The notes beneath the pieces are model-generated. The model did not search any database, was not told where the DNA came from, and saw only the letters and a program-made list of their open reading frames with translations. From positions 1 to 55,587 of the forward strand of contig NZ_JAKNUW010000014.1 of assembly GCF_023155805.1 (NCBI RefSeq): a stretch of DNA of 55,587 nt, in the 5' to 3' direction. Within the stretch, counting starts at the first letter, position 1; the number at the start of each line of letters is the position of its first letter. The position numbers were made by a program, and so were the translations under genes. This document shows, piece after piece, positions 25,895 to 34,014 of the stretch. Origin of the DNA: Micrococcus lacusdianchii (GTDB taxonomy: Bacteria; Actinomycetota; Actinomycetes; Actinomycetales; Micrococcaceae).

Positions 25895-26223
25895 GCCGTG
25901 TGCCGCAGGGTCCCCGCCACGGCGGGCTCGTGCACGCGCACGAGCCGCCAGCGTCCCGAGTCGAGGTGATGGGCGAGGTCGAGGGTCCGCACGGGGGCGT
26001 GCGCGGCCCGGGCCAGGCTCACCTGGAGCCGCCAGATCTCGTGGTCCACAAGCCCGGGTCCGCGGCCCTTCTCGGCGCGCACCTCCTCGGCCCACCAGCG
26101 CCGGCGCTCGAACCAGCGCAGCGGACGCTCGGCCAGGACGTACTCCCGGCCCTCCCAGCGCAGGCGGGCGGGCGCCCCGTCCTGCGCGCACTCCACGGCG
26201 ACGGACTGCGTGAAGGTCCCCAT
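25891..26223 (-). CDS. DUF6504-type small protein cotranscribed with dnaE2
   Basis: A 110-residue soluble protein: MGTFTQSVAVECAQDGAPAR, then an aromatic/basic block RPLRWFERRRWWAEEVRAEK and a WRLQVSLARAA helix. It resembles DUF6504 proteins that accompany DnaE2/ImuB genes in actinobacteria, although the assignment is from memory. GGGAGAGAAC precedes the ATG and the stop overlaps the dnaE2 start. Its link to an SOS-type promoter suggests a part in mutagenic repair, perhaps a cofactor of the polymerase. Confidence 0.75.
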   Translation of the reverse strand: MGTFTQSVAVECAQDGAPARLRWEGREYVLAERPLRWFERRRWWAEEVRAEKGRGPGLVDHEIWRLQVSLARAAHAPVRTLDLAHHLDSGRWRLVRVHEPAVAGTLRHTA

Positions 26224-26374
26224 GTTCTCTCCCTGGATGGCTCACGGTCGGAGCCCGCCGGCGGACTGCCGGCAGGCCTCGGGGTGCGGCCACCCGGCGG
26301 GAAGATCCGGGCGGGGGAAGATTGCGGGGAAGCAGGAGGGCCCAGAGCCCTCGGATGCCGCACACCCATCGTAC

Positions 26375-26390
26375 TCGAACACATGTTCGA
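26375..26390. promoter_or_regulatory. LexA-binding SOS box upstream of the DUF6504-dnaE2 operon
   Basis: TCGAACACATGTTCGA is a perfect match to the actinobacterial LexA consensus TCGAAC-N4-GTTCGA. It lies about 150 bases before the DUF6504 start on the minus strand, downstream of the broken metallophosphoesterase, so its natural target is the dnaE2 operon. Confidence 0.88.
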
Positions 26391-26439
26391 ATGCGATGCC
26401 CTCAACGTACGGGCGCCGGCGGACACGTTAAGGCCGGAT

Positions 26440-27669
26440 GAGCCCCCGCCCCCGCTCCTGGCGGGCGCGGGGGCGGGCGGGTCCATGTCGATCCCGAGGT
26501 CGCGTGCCCACACCACGCGGGTGCCACCGGCGTAGACGGAGGCGTTGCGCTCGTCGAGCTCGGACACGCGGGCGCCGCGCAGGGTGTGCTGGTCCCCCGT
26601 GCCGTCCTTGAGGCCGTACGGGTCGAAGCCCGTGCCCGGGGCGTAGCCGAGCTCCACACCGAAGAAGTCGCCCGTGTAGGTGTTGATGTGGTCGTGGCCG
26701 CAGTAGATGCCCTTGACCTCGCCGCGCTCCTTCACGGAGGCGTAGATGCCCGAGTTCACAAGACCCATGTAGACGTCCTCATGCTTCACCCCCTCGATCC
26801 CGAAGCGGGCCACGGCCGAGGCGTGGTCCGATGCCTCCTCGACGCTTTGCGCGGCGTGCCACAGCTGGGCGTGCTCGTGCGTGGGATGTGGAAGAACATC
26901 AGGCCCGGGGTCTGCTTGCCGAAACGGGACGCGGTGGCCTCGGAGGTCTCCTCGTACCAGCGGACCTGCTGGGGGCGGAGCCAGTCGTAGCTCTTGAAGC
27001 CGTCCGTGGACTGACCGCGGGTGCCCGCCTCGGTGGCGTAGCGGCCGGAGTCGAGCAGCCAGATCGCGAAGGCCGGGGCGACGCCGTGGGATCCGCGCAC
27101 CAGGATCTGCGCGTTGGTGTGACCGAGGATGCCGGGCACGGGCGCGGGGTTGAGGTTGTGCCTGTACTGGCGCACGAAGTCGAGGATGCGGGACTCCGTC
27201 ATGACGGTGCCGTGCTCCTCCACCGAGTCCTCGTCGTGGTTGCCGAAGGTGATGGCCCACTTGATGCCGCGCGACTCCATCGGGGACACGACGTTGTTGA
27301 CGGCCTGCTTGACCTCGAGGTCGGTCCTGGGCGATCCGTCGATCACGTCGCCGTTGATGAGGGCGAAGTCGGGCCGCTCCCGGTCCAGGACCTTGCCCAT
27401 GAACTCGACGGTGCGGCGGTCGACGTCCGCGCCGCCCTGGGTGTCGTTGAACTGCACGATCCTCATGCGGCGGGACGGGCCGAAGGCGAGCGGCATGGCC
27501 GCGCTCGCGGAGTGCCCGCGGCGGGGACCGCCCGCATGAGCGGGACGGGCGTGTGCGGGGGCGGCGGCGATGCTGCCAGCGCGCCAGCGGCGAGCAGGCC
27601 GCGGCGCCCGACACCCGAGGTGGTGTCGGGGGTCGGCTCGGGGTGCGGGGCGAAGGTCTTCTCGGACAT
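26440..27669 (-). pseudogene. Tat-exported metallophosphoesterase, disrupted by two frameshifts
   Basis: The N-terminus has a Tat signal (VGRRGLLAAGALAA) starting at 27669. The frame is lost near 27585 and resumes in another register with SIAAAPAHARPAHA, then VQFNDTQGG, LINGDVIDG and FGNHDED, the metal-binding motifs of calcineurin-like phosphoesterases. A second slip near 26890 (one base missing after FFHIP) moves the rest, including YCGHDHINTY, to a third frame. That last frame has no stop until 26019, inside the DUF6504 gene, so the original end is unclear and my left edge is approximate. When whole it was probably a secreted phosphatase. Confidence 0.8.
26445..26477. terminator. GC-rich hairpin at the 3' end of the metallophosphoesterase remnant
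   Basis: An 11-bp inverted repeat (CCCGCCCCCGC and its complement) with an 11-base loop, between the phosphoesterase remnant and the SOS box. It would insulate the dnaE2 promoter. Confidence 0.5.
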
Positions 27670-28002
27670 GACGGTCCCTCCTGGAGTGCGGCGACGCGCG
27701 GATCGCGCCGCCGGCGCCGACGCTAGGAACCCCCGGTGGCGCGGGCGTGACACCGGCGGGAGGCGCGCACGAACAGGGCCGGAACGGCCCGGCGGCAGTG
27801 ACGTGCACAGCCGCGCCGGCCGCGCTCCCGGGCCGTGGGAGCACCTCCGGGAGGGGCGGTCCATCCTGTGGAAAGCCTGGGCTGGTCGCCCCGGACGTGC
27901 CTAGACTGCGTGACGAGCACCACTCGACCGCCACCGGCGGCGGCGCCGCGGAACCGGCATCGGAGGTGCCCGCAGAACCGGACGTCTTCTCAGGAGGGGA
28001 CC
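27670..28002. other. Divergent intergenic region
   Basis: About 330 bases between the phosphoesterase remnant (minus) and the DUF6318 lipoprotein (plus). It holds a good ribosome site, CAGGAGGGG, just before 28003, and a TAGACT hexamer near 27902 that may be a -10 box for the lipoprotein. No further gene is seen. Confidence 0.45.
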
Positions 28003-28752
28003 ATGACGACCCTGCCCAGGCCCCGGCGCACCCTGCGCCGCCATCGACTCACCCGGACGAGCACTCTCGGGGCGGCGCTGCTGCTGACGCTCGCCGCCTG
28101 CGGCACCGACTCCCCCGACCCGGACGCATCCCCGAGCGAGCCCTCCGCGTCTGTGACGCCCGGCCCGGCCAGCACGACGACGGCAGCGGCCCCCGCCTCG
28201 GAGGCGGACTCCTCGTCCGCGAGCGCCACCCCGGGCGGCCCGACGAGCGGGTCCCCCACCGACGACGGGGCATACGTTCCCGCCTCGGAGAAGGGGCCGG
28301 CACGGAATGTGCCGAAGCCCGTGATGCCCGATGCGGTGAAGGAGGACACCCCCGAGGGAGCGGAGGCCGCCGTCGAGTACTGGTGGGATGCCGTGTACTA
28401 CCTGCAGCAGACGAACGACCCGGAGCCGCTGAAGGCGGTTTCGAGCAATGACTGCAATCTCTGCGCCGCCTACACCAAGACCATTGATCGAGTCTATTCA
28501 GATGGTGGCTGGCACACCGGATCCAAACCTGTCATCACTTCAATCCTTACCCAGGAACTAAATAACGCAAATTCATCGACGATGCTGCTGACCTTGGAGG
28601 CGGGGAGGGCGCACCGCGAGGACGGGTCTGTAGATCCAGAAACCGTGACGAAAACTGAAGCAAAACAGCCCTGGGCAGCAATCACTCGCTTCGATGCCGA
28701 CGAGAATCGGTGGCTCGTTGTTGAGGTCTCTTACGAGGGTACCGAACAATGA
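28003..28752 (+). CDS. DUF6318-type lipoprotein
   Basis: A 249-residue precursor with a basic N-terminus, a hydrophobic stretch and the lipobox LTLAACG, so it is a predicted membrane-anchored lipoprotein. A Ser/Thr/Pro/Ala-rich linker (about 36-95) leads to a folded domain with AAVEYWWDAVYYLQQTNDPE, SNDCNLCAAYTKTIDRVY and DENRWLVVEVSY. Proteins of this type (DUF6318) are frequent in Micrococcaceae and have no known function. ATG 28003 follows a strong ribosome site. The 3' third is visibly richer in A/T than its 5' part. It overlaps the next gene as ATGA. Confidence 0.78.
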   Translation: MTTLPRPRRTLRRHRLTRTSTLGAALLLTLAACGTDSPDPDASPSEPSASVTPGPASTTTAAAPASEADSSSASATPGGPTSGSPTDDGAYVPASEKGPARNVPKPVMPDAVKEDTPEGAEAAVEYWWDAVYYLQQTNDPEPLKAVSSNDCNLCAAYTKTIDRVYSDGGWHTGSKPVITSILTQELNNANSSTMLLTLEAGRAHREDGSVDPETVTKTEAKQPWAAITRFDADENRWLVVEVSYEGTEQ

Positions 28753-29720
28753 GACGTCACCCCGTAGCGCTACTTATAACATTTTGCATCTTCACAGCGC
28801 CGCCTGCTCTTGCCGATAACTCAGCACCCTCGAAGTGTTCTGCTGATGACCGGTCCTCTGCGATTAAAAATGTTGCGGTTGTAGCTCGCGTAGCGTGTGA
28901 GGGAAACGACCGGGAGAGCGCCGTCAGGCGTTCGGATTCCACTGGCTCGGAAGTAACGGTTGCGCGGTTAGATGCCACACCCCCACCCACCACGAAGCGC
29001 ACCACACTCGTGAGCGGCTGCCTCGATAGCCTCGCCGGGGAACCCGCCCTGGAGGGTTGCCTGGCACAGGAGGAGGCCTTCTGCCCGGGTGAGGACAGCA
29101 CGTGGGTGGTTCCCAAGACCACGGACACAGCAGCACCGGAGCAGGGGCCGACCTACGGCATGCGGCAGTGCACCCAGTCAGGAGCCGTGCCGGGTCCGGC
29201 CGCGGACGAGGGGGAGGCGCGGCCCGCGGTCAGCATCGACGACGTCGCCGAGCTGTTCGCTCCGGAGCCGCGGATCCTCTCCGACGACGAGGGCCGCGGC
29301 GTCCGCCACGCCGAGACGAACTTCTACACCGACGGCGAGGTCCGGACCCTCCGCACCACCATGAACGGCGAGGAGGTGGAGCTGCGCCTGACCCCCATTC
29401 AGTACATCTGGGACTACGGGGACGGCTCTGCCCCGCACGTCACGTCCGTGCCCGGCGGCACCCAGCGCGGCTTCGACGTCCCCACCGCCACCAGCCACGT
29501 CTACGAGGAGACCGGCGCGTACCCGGTGACCCTCACGACCGTCTACGTGGGCGAGGTCCGCTACGAAGGAGGAGACTGGGAACGGATCGACGGGCAGATC
29601 ACCCGCACCGCCGCTCCCGAGACAGCGGACATCTGGACCACGTCCACCCGCAACGTCGCCGGGGACTGCGCCGCCGACCCCGGAGCCTGGGGCTGCACGG
29701 GACCCGTCGAGAACCCCTGA
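28749..29720 (+). CDS. Secreted PKD-domain protein paired with the DUF6318 lipoprotein
   Basis: A 323-residue protein with a signal peptide (MRRHPVALLITFCIFTAPPALA). The mature part is Cys-containing in its first half. The second half has a PKD-like fold (IQYIWDYGDGSAPHVTSVPG, then TSHVYEETGAYPVTLTTVYV). PKD domains usually mediate extracellular protein or carbohydrate contacts. The first 220 bases have an atypical, A/T-rich codon usage continuous with the end of the upstream gene, after which normal high-GC codon usage returns. The ATGA overlap with the lipoprotein gene suggests a functional unit. It ends flush against the convergent SRAP gene. Confidence 0.72.
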   Translation: MRRHPVALLITFCIFTAPPALADNSAPSKCSADDRSSAIKNVAVVARVACEGNDRESAVRRSDSTGSEVTVARLDATPPPTTKRTTLVSGCLDSLAGEPALEGCLAQEEAFCPGEDSTWVVPKTTDTAAPEQGPTYGMRQCTQSGAVPGPAADEGEARPAVSIDDVAELFAPEPRILSDDEGRGVRHAETNFYTDGEVRTLRTTMNGEEVELRLTPIQYIWDYGDGSAPHVTSVPGGTQRGFDVPTATSHVYEETGAYPVTLTTVYVGEVRYEGGDWERIDGQITRTAAPETADIWTTSTRNVAGDCAADPGAWGCTGPVENP

Positions 29721-30560
29721 TCAGAGCAGCGCGCCCTGCGGCTCCTCCCGCTCCTCGATCAGCTGCGGCCCGTTGTTCCGCACGTTGCCGACCTCGCGTC
29801 CCACCGGCCGCAGGGCCCAGCCTCGGGCGACGTCGAACGCCTCGGCCGTCATCCGCCCCACCAGGGCCTCGGCTTCCTCGGCCGAGCCGAGCTTCACCGG
29901 CTCCAGCCACGCGTCCATGGCCTCCGGGGTCAAGGGCACCGGCAGGCGGTCGTGCAGCTCCCCGAGCTGTGCGAGCACGGGGTCGGCGTCGTCGTGAGAT
30001 GGGGAGTCCATGGTGAGGATGGAGGCGGACAGCACCCACGGGTCCTCCCCGCGGGCATCCGCCTCCGGGTCCCTCCACCACTCGTAGAGACCCGCGAACC
30101 AGATCACCTCGCCCTCACCGTCCCCGGCGCCGGCCGGGTGCACATAGAACGGCTGCTTCTGGGCCGCCTTCCCGTCCGGGCCCTTCGACCCGGGCTCGGG
30201 CGTCCGCCACTCGTAGTACCCCTGCACGGGCACCGCGCACCGCCGCGCCCGCACCGCTGAGCGGAATGTCGGCTTCGAGGTCACCGTCTCGGACCGGGCG
30301 TTGAACGCCCGCGAGCCCACGACCAGCTCCTTCGCCCACGGCGGGACGAGGCCCCACCGGGCCACGTGCAGCTCCCGACGCACGGTCCCCCCACCACCGG
30401 CATCCGCGCCCTCCAGGACGCGCTCCACGAGGATCGGGACGTCCGCCGTGGGGGCGACGTTCCAGTTCGGCCGCAGCTCCAGACCCTCGTCCGGCAGCTC
30501 CCCGCCGCCGAGGGCCACAAGGTCACCGGCCGCACGGGCCATCACGTACCGTCCACACAT
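29721..30560 (-). CDS. SRAP-family (YedK/HMCES) abasic-site processing protein
   Basis: A 279-residue SRAP protein that cross-links to abasic sites in single-stranded DNA through Cys2. Visible signatures are MCGRYVMARA (Cys2), RPNWNVAPTADVPI, the NARSET motif, PVQGYYEWRTP (catalytic Glu) and LGELHDRLPVPLTPE (active-site His). These are all the residues expected of an active enzyme. It is single-gene on the minus strand. It lies 3.3 kb from the SOS-controlled dnaE2 operon, but no LexA box was seen at its own promoter. Confidence 0.94.
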   Translation of the reverse strand: MCGRYVMARAAGDLVALGGGELPDEGLELRPNWNVAPTADVPILVERVLEGADAGGGGTVRRELHVARWGLVPPWAKELVVGSRAFNARSETVTSKPTFRSAVRARRCAVPVQGYYEWRTPEPGSKGPDGKAAQKQPFYVHPAGAGDGEGEVIWFAGLYEWWRDPEADARGEDPWVLSASILTMDSPSHDDADPVLAQLGELHDRLPVPLTPEAMDAWLEPVKLGSAEEAEALVGRMTAEAFDVARGWALRPVGREVGNVRNNGPQLIEEREEPQGALL

Positions 30561-30731
30561 GCGCCCGAGTCTAGGGACATGTGCGCCGTCTCACGCCACC
30601 GCCGGCGCGCCCGCGCACTGCGCGCCCCCAGGTGCGTGTGATGGGATGGGCGGCACGTCCGCGCTCCGGACCCGCGCCCCACGCGCCCCGCGGCGGCGGA
30701 CCCATCGACCCCCACATCTCAGGAGGACACC

Positions 30732-31826
30732 GTGCCGCAGAAGGTACGCGGCGTCGTCGCCACGGCGAAGGACGCCCCCGTCAGCATCGAGACCATCGTC
30801 ATCCCCGATCCGGGACCCGGCGAGGCCGTCGTCGACATCAAGACCTGCGGCGTCTGCCACACGGATCTGCACTACCAGCAGGGCGGGATCGGCGACGAGT
30901 ACCCGTACCTGCTCGGCCACGAGGCCACCGGTGTCGTCTCGGCGATCGGTGAGGGCGTCACCCACGTGGAGGTCGGCGATACCGTCATCCTCAACTGGCG
31001 CGCCGTGTGCGGCGAGTGCCGTGCGTGCAAGAAGGGCGAGCCGAAGTACTGCTTCAACACCCACAACGCGACCCAGAAGATGACCCTGGAGGACGGCACG
31101 GAGCTGTCCCCGGCCCTGGGCATCGGGGCGTTCGCGGAGAAGACCCTCGTGCACGCCAAGCAGTGCACCAAAGTCGAGGGCGTGGACACCCCCGAGGAGC
31201 AGGCCGCCGTCGGCCTGCTGGGCTGCGGGATCATGGCCGGCATCGGCGCGGCCATCAACACCGGCGAGGTCAAGCGCGGCGAGTCCGTGGCCGTGATCGG
31301 CTGCGGCGGCGTCGGCGTGGCCGCGATCGCCGGGGCGAAGCTCGCCGGCGCCACCACGATCATCGCGGTGGACATCGACGCCAAGAAGCTCGCGAAGGCC
31401 AAGGAACTCGGCGCCACCCACACCGTGAACTCGAAGGACGAGGACCCCGTGGAGGCCATCCGCGCGGTGACCAGCGGCTTCGGCGCCGACGTGGTCATCG
31501 AGGCGGTCGGCCGCCCGGAGACCTACGAGCAGGCGTTCTATGCCCGGGACCTGGCCGGCCGCGTCGTCCTGGTGGGCGTGCCCACTCCCGGCATGGAGCT
31601 GAAGCTGCCCCTGCCGGAGGTGTTCGGCCGCGGCGGCGCGCTGAAGTCCTCGTGGTACGGCGACTGCCTCCCCGAGCGCGACTTCCCCATGCTCGTGGAC
31701 CAGTACCGCCTGGGCCGCCTGCCGCTGGACGCGTTCGTCACGGAGACCATCGCCCTCGATGAGGTGAACGAGGCCTTCGAGACGATGAAGTCCGGCGACG
31801 TCCTGCGCTCGGTGGTGGTGCTCTGA
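30732..31826 (+). CDS. S-(hydroxymethyl)mycothiol dehydrogenase (mycothiol-dependent formaldehyde dehydrogenase)
   Basis: A 364-residue zinc alcohol dehydrogenase of class III type. The catalytic zinc ligands are in [11 protein letters not shown], the structural zinc cysteines in [15 protein letters not shown], and the NAD motif is [13 protein letters not shown]. It oxidises the mycothiol-formaldehyde adduct to S-formylmycothiol. The coupled downstream MBL-fold gene is the usual actinobacterial partner and helps separate this from other alcohol dehydrogenases. The GTG at 30732 has CAGGAGGACA just upstream. This pair implies that the host makes mycothiol. Confidence 0.92.
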   Translation: MPQKVRGVVATAKDAPVSIETIVIPDPGPGEAVVDIKTCGVCHTDLHYQQGGIGDEYPYLLGHEATGVVSAIGEGVTHVEVGDTVILNWRAVCGECRACKKGEPKYCFNTHNATQKMTLEDGTELSPALGIGAFAEKTLVHAKQCTKVEGVDTPEEQAAVGLLGCGIMAGIGAAINTGEVKRGESVAVIGCGGVGVAAIAGAKLAGATTIIAVDIDAKKLAKAKELGATHTVNSKDEDPVEAIRAVTSGFGADVVIEAVGRPETYEQAFYARDLAGRVVLVGVPTPGMELKLPLPEVFGRGGALKSSWYGDCLPERDFPMLVDQYRLGRLPLDAFVTETIALDEVNEAFETMKSGDVLRSVVVL

Positions 31827-32482
31827 TGGCGCGCATCGATCACCTGGTCACCTCCGGCACGTTCTCCCTGGACGGGGAGACCCACGACGTGGACAACAAC
31901 GTGTGGATCGTCGGCGGCGCGGAGCAGTGCGTCGTGATCGACCCGGCCCATGACGCCTCCGCGGTATGGCGCAAGGTCGAGGGCCGCCAGGTCCTGGCGA
32001 TCCTGCTGACCCACGGCCACGACGACCACATCCGCCAGGTCCAGGAGTTCCGCCAGATGGTGGACGCCCCGGTGCTGATCCACGCGGACGACGCGATGCT
32101 CTGGGACGACGTCTTCCCGGACGAAGCCCCCGACGGGCACCTGTCCGAGGGCGACGTGTTCCGGATCGCCGGCACCGAGCTGCACGTGCTGCACACCCCG
32201 GGGCACTCCCCCGGCTCGGTGTGCTTCCACGCTCCGTCCCTGGGTGAGGCCGGAGAGGACGGCGAGCCGACCGGCGTGCTCTTCTCCGGCGACACCCTCT
32301 TCCAGGGCGGGCCCGGCGCCACCGGCCGCTCCTACTCGGACTTCGCCACGATCATCGAGTCCATCCGCACGAAGCTCCTCACATTGCCCGCGTCCACCGT
32401 GGTGCACACCGGGCATGGAGACTCCACGCGGATCGGCGAGGAGGCCCCGCACCTGCAGGAGTGGATCGACGGCGGCGAGTGA
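31826..32482 (+). CDS. MBL-fold hydrolase partner of the mycothiol formaldehyde dehydrogenase
   Basis: A 218-residue metallo-beta-lactamase fold protein with the metal motif LLTHGHDDHIRQV, then LHTPGHSPGSVCF and LFSGDTLFQGG. Its ATG overlaps the dehydrogenase stop (TGATG), so it is translated in step. It may release formate from S-formylmycothiol, closing the formaldehyde detoxification pathway. That activity is inferred from the conserved pairing rather than from the sequence. It is followed by a strong terminator. Confidence 0.88.
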   Translation: MARIDHLVTSGTFSLDGETHDVDNNVWIVGGAEQCVVIDPAHDASAVWRKVEGRQVLAILLTHGHDDHIRQVQEFRQMVDAPVLIHADDAMLWDDVFPDEAPDGHLSEGDVFRIAGTELHVLHTPGHSPGSVCFHAPSLGEAGEDGEPTGVLFSGDTLFQGGPGATGRSYSDFATIIESIRTKLLTLPASTVVHTGHGDSTRIGEEAPHLQEWIDGGE

Positions 32483-32522
32483 GCCGCGGCGCCGCCCCTG
32501 CGCGGGCTCCGACCGCAGCAAT

Positions 32523-32559
32523 CCGTCAGGACCGCCTCATCCGGACGCGGTCCTGACGG
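32523..32559 (+). terminator. Hairpin terminator after the formaldehyde operon
   Basis: A 13-bp perfect inverted repeat (CCGTCAGGACCGC and its complement) with an 11-base loop, 41 bases after the MBL-gene stop. Confidence 0.75.
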
Positions 32560-32615
32560 AAAGCGGCGGTGGCACGGGATCGAGGTGCGGCGCGGATGCG
32601 GGAGAATGTCTCCCC

Positions 32616-33263
32616 GTGAGTGACTCCCCCGCCCCCGCCGTCCCCGGCCGTCCGCGCGTCGTCCTGCTCGGCGGCCCCTCCGGCGCCGGCAAGTCCTACC
32701 TGGCGCGGCGGTTCGGCCGGCCGCACCTGCCGCTGGACGCGTACTACCGCGAGATCGGGGAGGACCCGGAGCACGGCGGGCCCGGTCCGGCACTGCCGCG
32801 GACGGACTACGGGGAGATCGACTGGGACCATCACCTGACCTGGAACGAGCAGGCGGCGGTGGACGGGATCGTGGAGCTGCTCGAGGAGGGCGTCACCCTG
32901 CTGCCGGTCTACGAGATCAGCGTGTCCGCCCGCACGGGCAGCACTCCGCTGGCCCTGGACGGGCCGGGCCCAATCATCGCGGAGGGCATCTTCGCGGACC
33001 GGATGATGGCCGCCCTGGACCGCGTGGGGGTGACCTACGCGGCCCTGTACATCGACTCCCCGCGCACGGTCACCGCCGTGCGCCGTTTCGGCCGGGACGT
33101 GGCCGAGCGTCGCAAGCCCGTCCCGTTCCTGGTCCAGCGCGGCTGGGCGCACTTCCGCTCGGACCGCCGGGACCGCGAGCGCGCGGTGGCGGCCGGCTTC
33201 ACCCCGGTGCCGAAGGCCCGGCTCAAGCGGATGCTGCGCGAGGCGGCAGCGGGGCCTCGCTGA
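32616..33263 (+). CDS. Uridine-kinase-like P-loop kinase
   Basis: A 215-residue P-loop protein with Walker A in VVLLGGPSGAGKSYLARRF, a LPLDAYYREIGEDP lid-proximal region, YGEIDWDHHLTWNE and IIAEGIFADRM. The pattern resembles uridine/phosphoribulokinase-type kinases, but it is shorter than canonical Udk and the substrate cannot be assigned. The start is a GTG at 32616. Its last 41 bases overlap the convergent lipoate-ligase-like gene, which is unusual and leaves no room for a separate terminator. Confidence 0.8.
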   Translation: MSDSPAPAVPGRPRVVLLGGPSGAGKSYLARRFGRPHLPLDAYYREIGEDPEHGGPGPALPRTDYGEIDWDHHLTWNEQAAVDGIVELLEEGVTLLPVYEISVSARTGSTPLALDGPGPIIAEGIFADRMMAALDRVGVTYAALYIDSPRTVTAVRRFGRDVAERRKPVPFLVQRGWAHFRSDRRDRERAVAAGFTPVPKARLKRMLREAAAGPR

Positions 33264-34014
33264 GCCGCAGCCCGTTCCGCTCCGCCCACCCGGTGTACTC
33301 CGCCCTCAGGGCGGCCACGAACCCGGGCACGTCCACACCGGGGGCCACGTCCGTGGCGGCGCCGACCGTCCGGGGGTCCATCTCCAGACCCAGCAGCCGG
33401 TAGACGTCCGTGAGCACCTCGCGCAGCGGGGCGGGGTCGGTCACGACCACGTGGGTGGAGAACAGGAAGGCGCCCTTCACCAGGCGCTGCGCGGCGCCGG
33501 CCAGCTTCACCGGGTGCCCGGGCGTCGGCCCCTGGATCGAGTACTCCCCCGGGCAGTACTCCCCCGGGATCTCCCCGATCGAGGACGCCACCCCGGCCCG
33601 CGCGAACGCGGCCACGAACAGCTCGGCGAACTCCGCGAACCGGGCCTGTTGGGTGAGGGCGGCGTCATCCTGGAGGGAGAAGTGGTCCACCACCACGCAC
33701 CCCGGGTGGTAGGCGGCGGCCCGGCCCCCGGCCCGGCGCACCGCCGGGACGAACCTGTGGTCCCGGCACGCCTGCGCGGCGGCCTTGAAGCCGGGCAGGC
33801 GGGCGTCGCGCTGCCCGAACGCCACGGTGGGCCGGGGCACGTACACGCGGATGAGGTCCTCGCGGGGCTCGCCCGCGGCCGCGGCGGCGCGGTACCGGGC
33901 GAGCTCCGCGGAGGCCCACTCGAGGTCCTCAGCGGCCCCGGACGACGCCGGCTGCACGGCCCAGCGCAGCACCCCGCCCCCGGAGGGCGCCAGGGGGACG
34001 TCCCCAGCGCTCAC
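33223..34014 (-). CDS. Lipoate-protein ligase A-family protein (BPL/LPL domain)
   Basis: A 263-residue LplA-type protein. The substrate loop is seen in VRRAGGRAAAYHPGCVVVD and the adenylate lysine region in HPVKLAGAAQRLVKGAFLF. It attaches lipoate or octanoate to target domains, or transfers octanoyl groups (LipM-like); the sequence does not decide which. Start GTG 34014 overlaps the upstream thioesterase stop (GTGA), so the two form an operon. Its 3' end overlaps the kinase gene on the other strand. Confidence 0.85.
   Translation of the reverse strand: MSAGDVPLAPSGGGVLRWAVQPASSGAAEDLEWASAELARYRAAAAAGEPREDLIRVYVPRPTVAFGQRDARLPGFKAAAQACRDHRFVPAVRRAGGRAAAYHPGCVVVDHFSLQDDAALTQQARFAEFAELFVAAFARAGVASSIGEIPGEYCPGEYSIQGPTPGHPVKLAGAAQRLVKGAFLFSTHVVVTDPAPLREVLTDVYRLLGLEMDPRTVGAATDVAPGVDVPGFVAALRAEYTGWAERNGLRLSEAPLPPRAASA

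Noticed and set aside
23006-25969. A 987-residue + strand frame opposite dnaE2
   Set aside because: It is the antisense mirror of an intact polymerase, Gly/His/Val-rich, with no recognisable fold.
26019-26440. Extending the phosphoesterase to the stop at 26019
   Set aside because: The extension crosses the SOS box and the DUF6504 gene and has no similarity to the phosphoesterase family.
29721-30560. SOS box for the SRAP gene
   Set aside because: No TCGAAC-N4-GTTCGA-like sequence was found in the short interval before its start.
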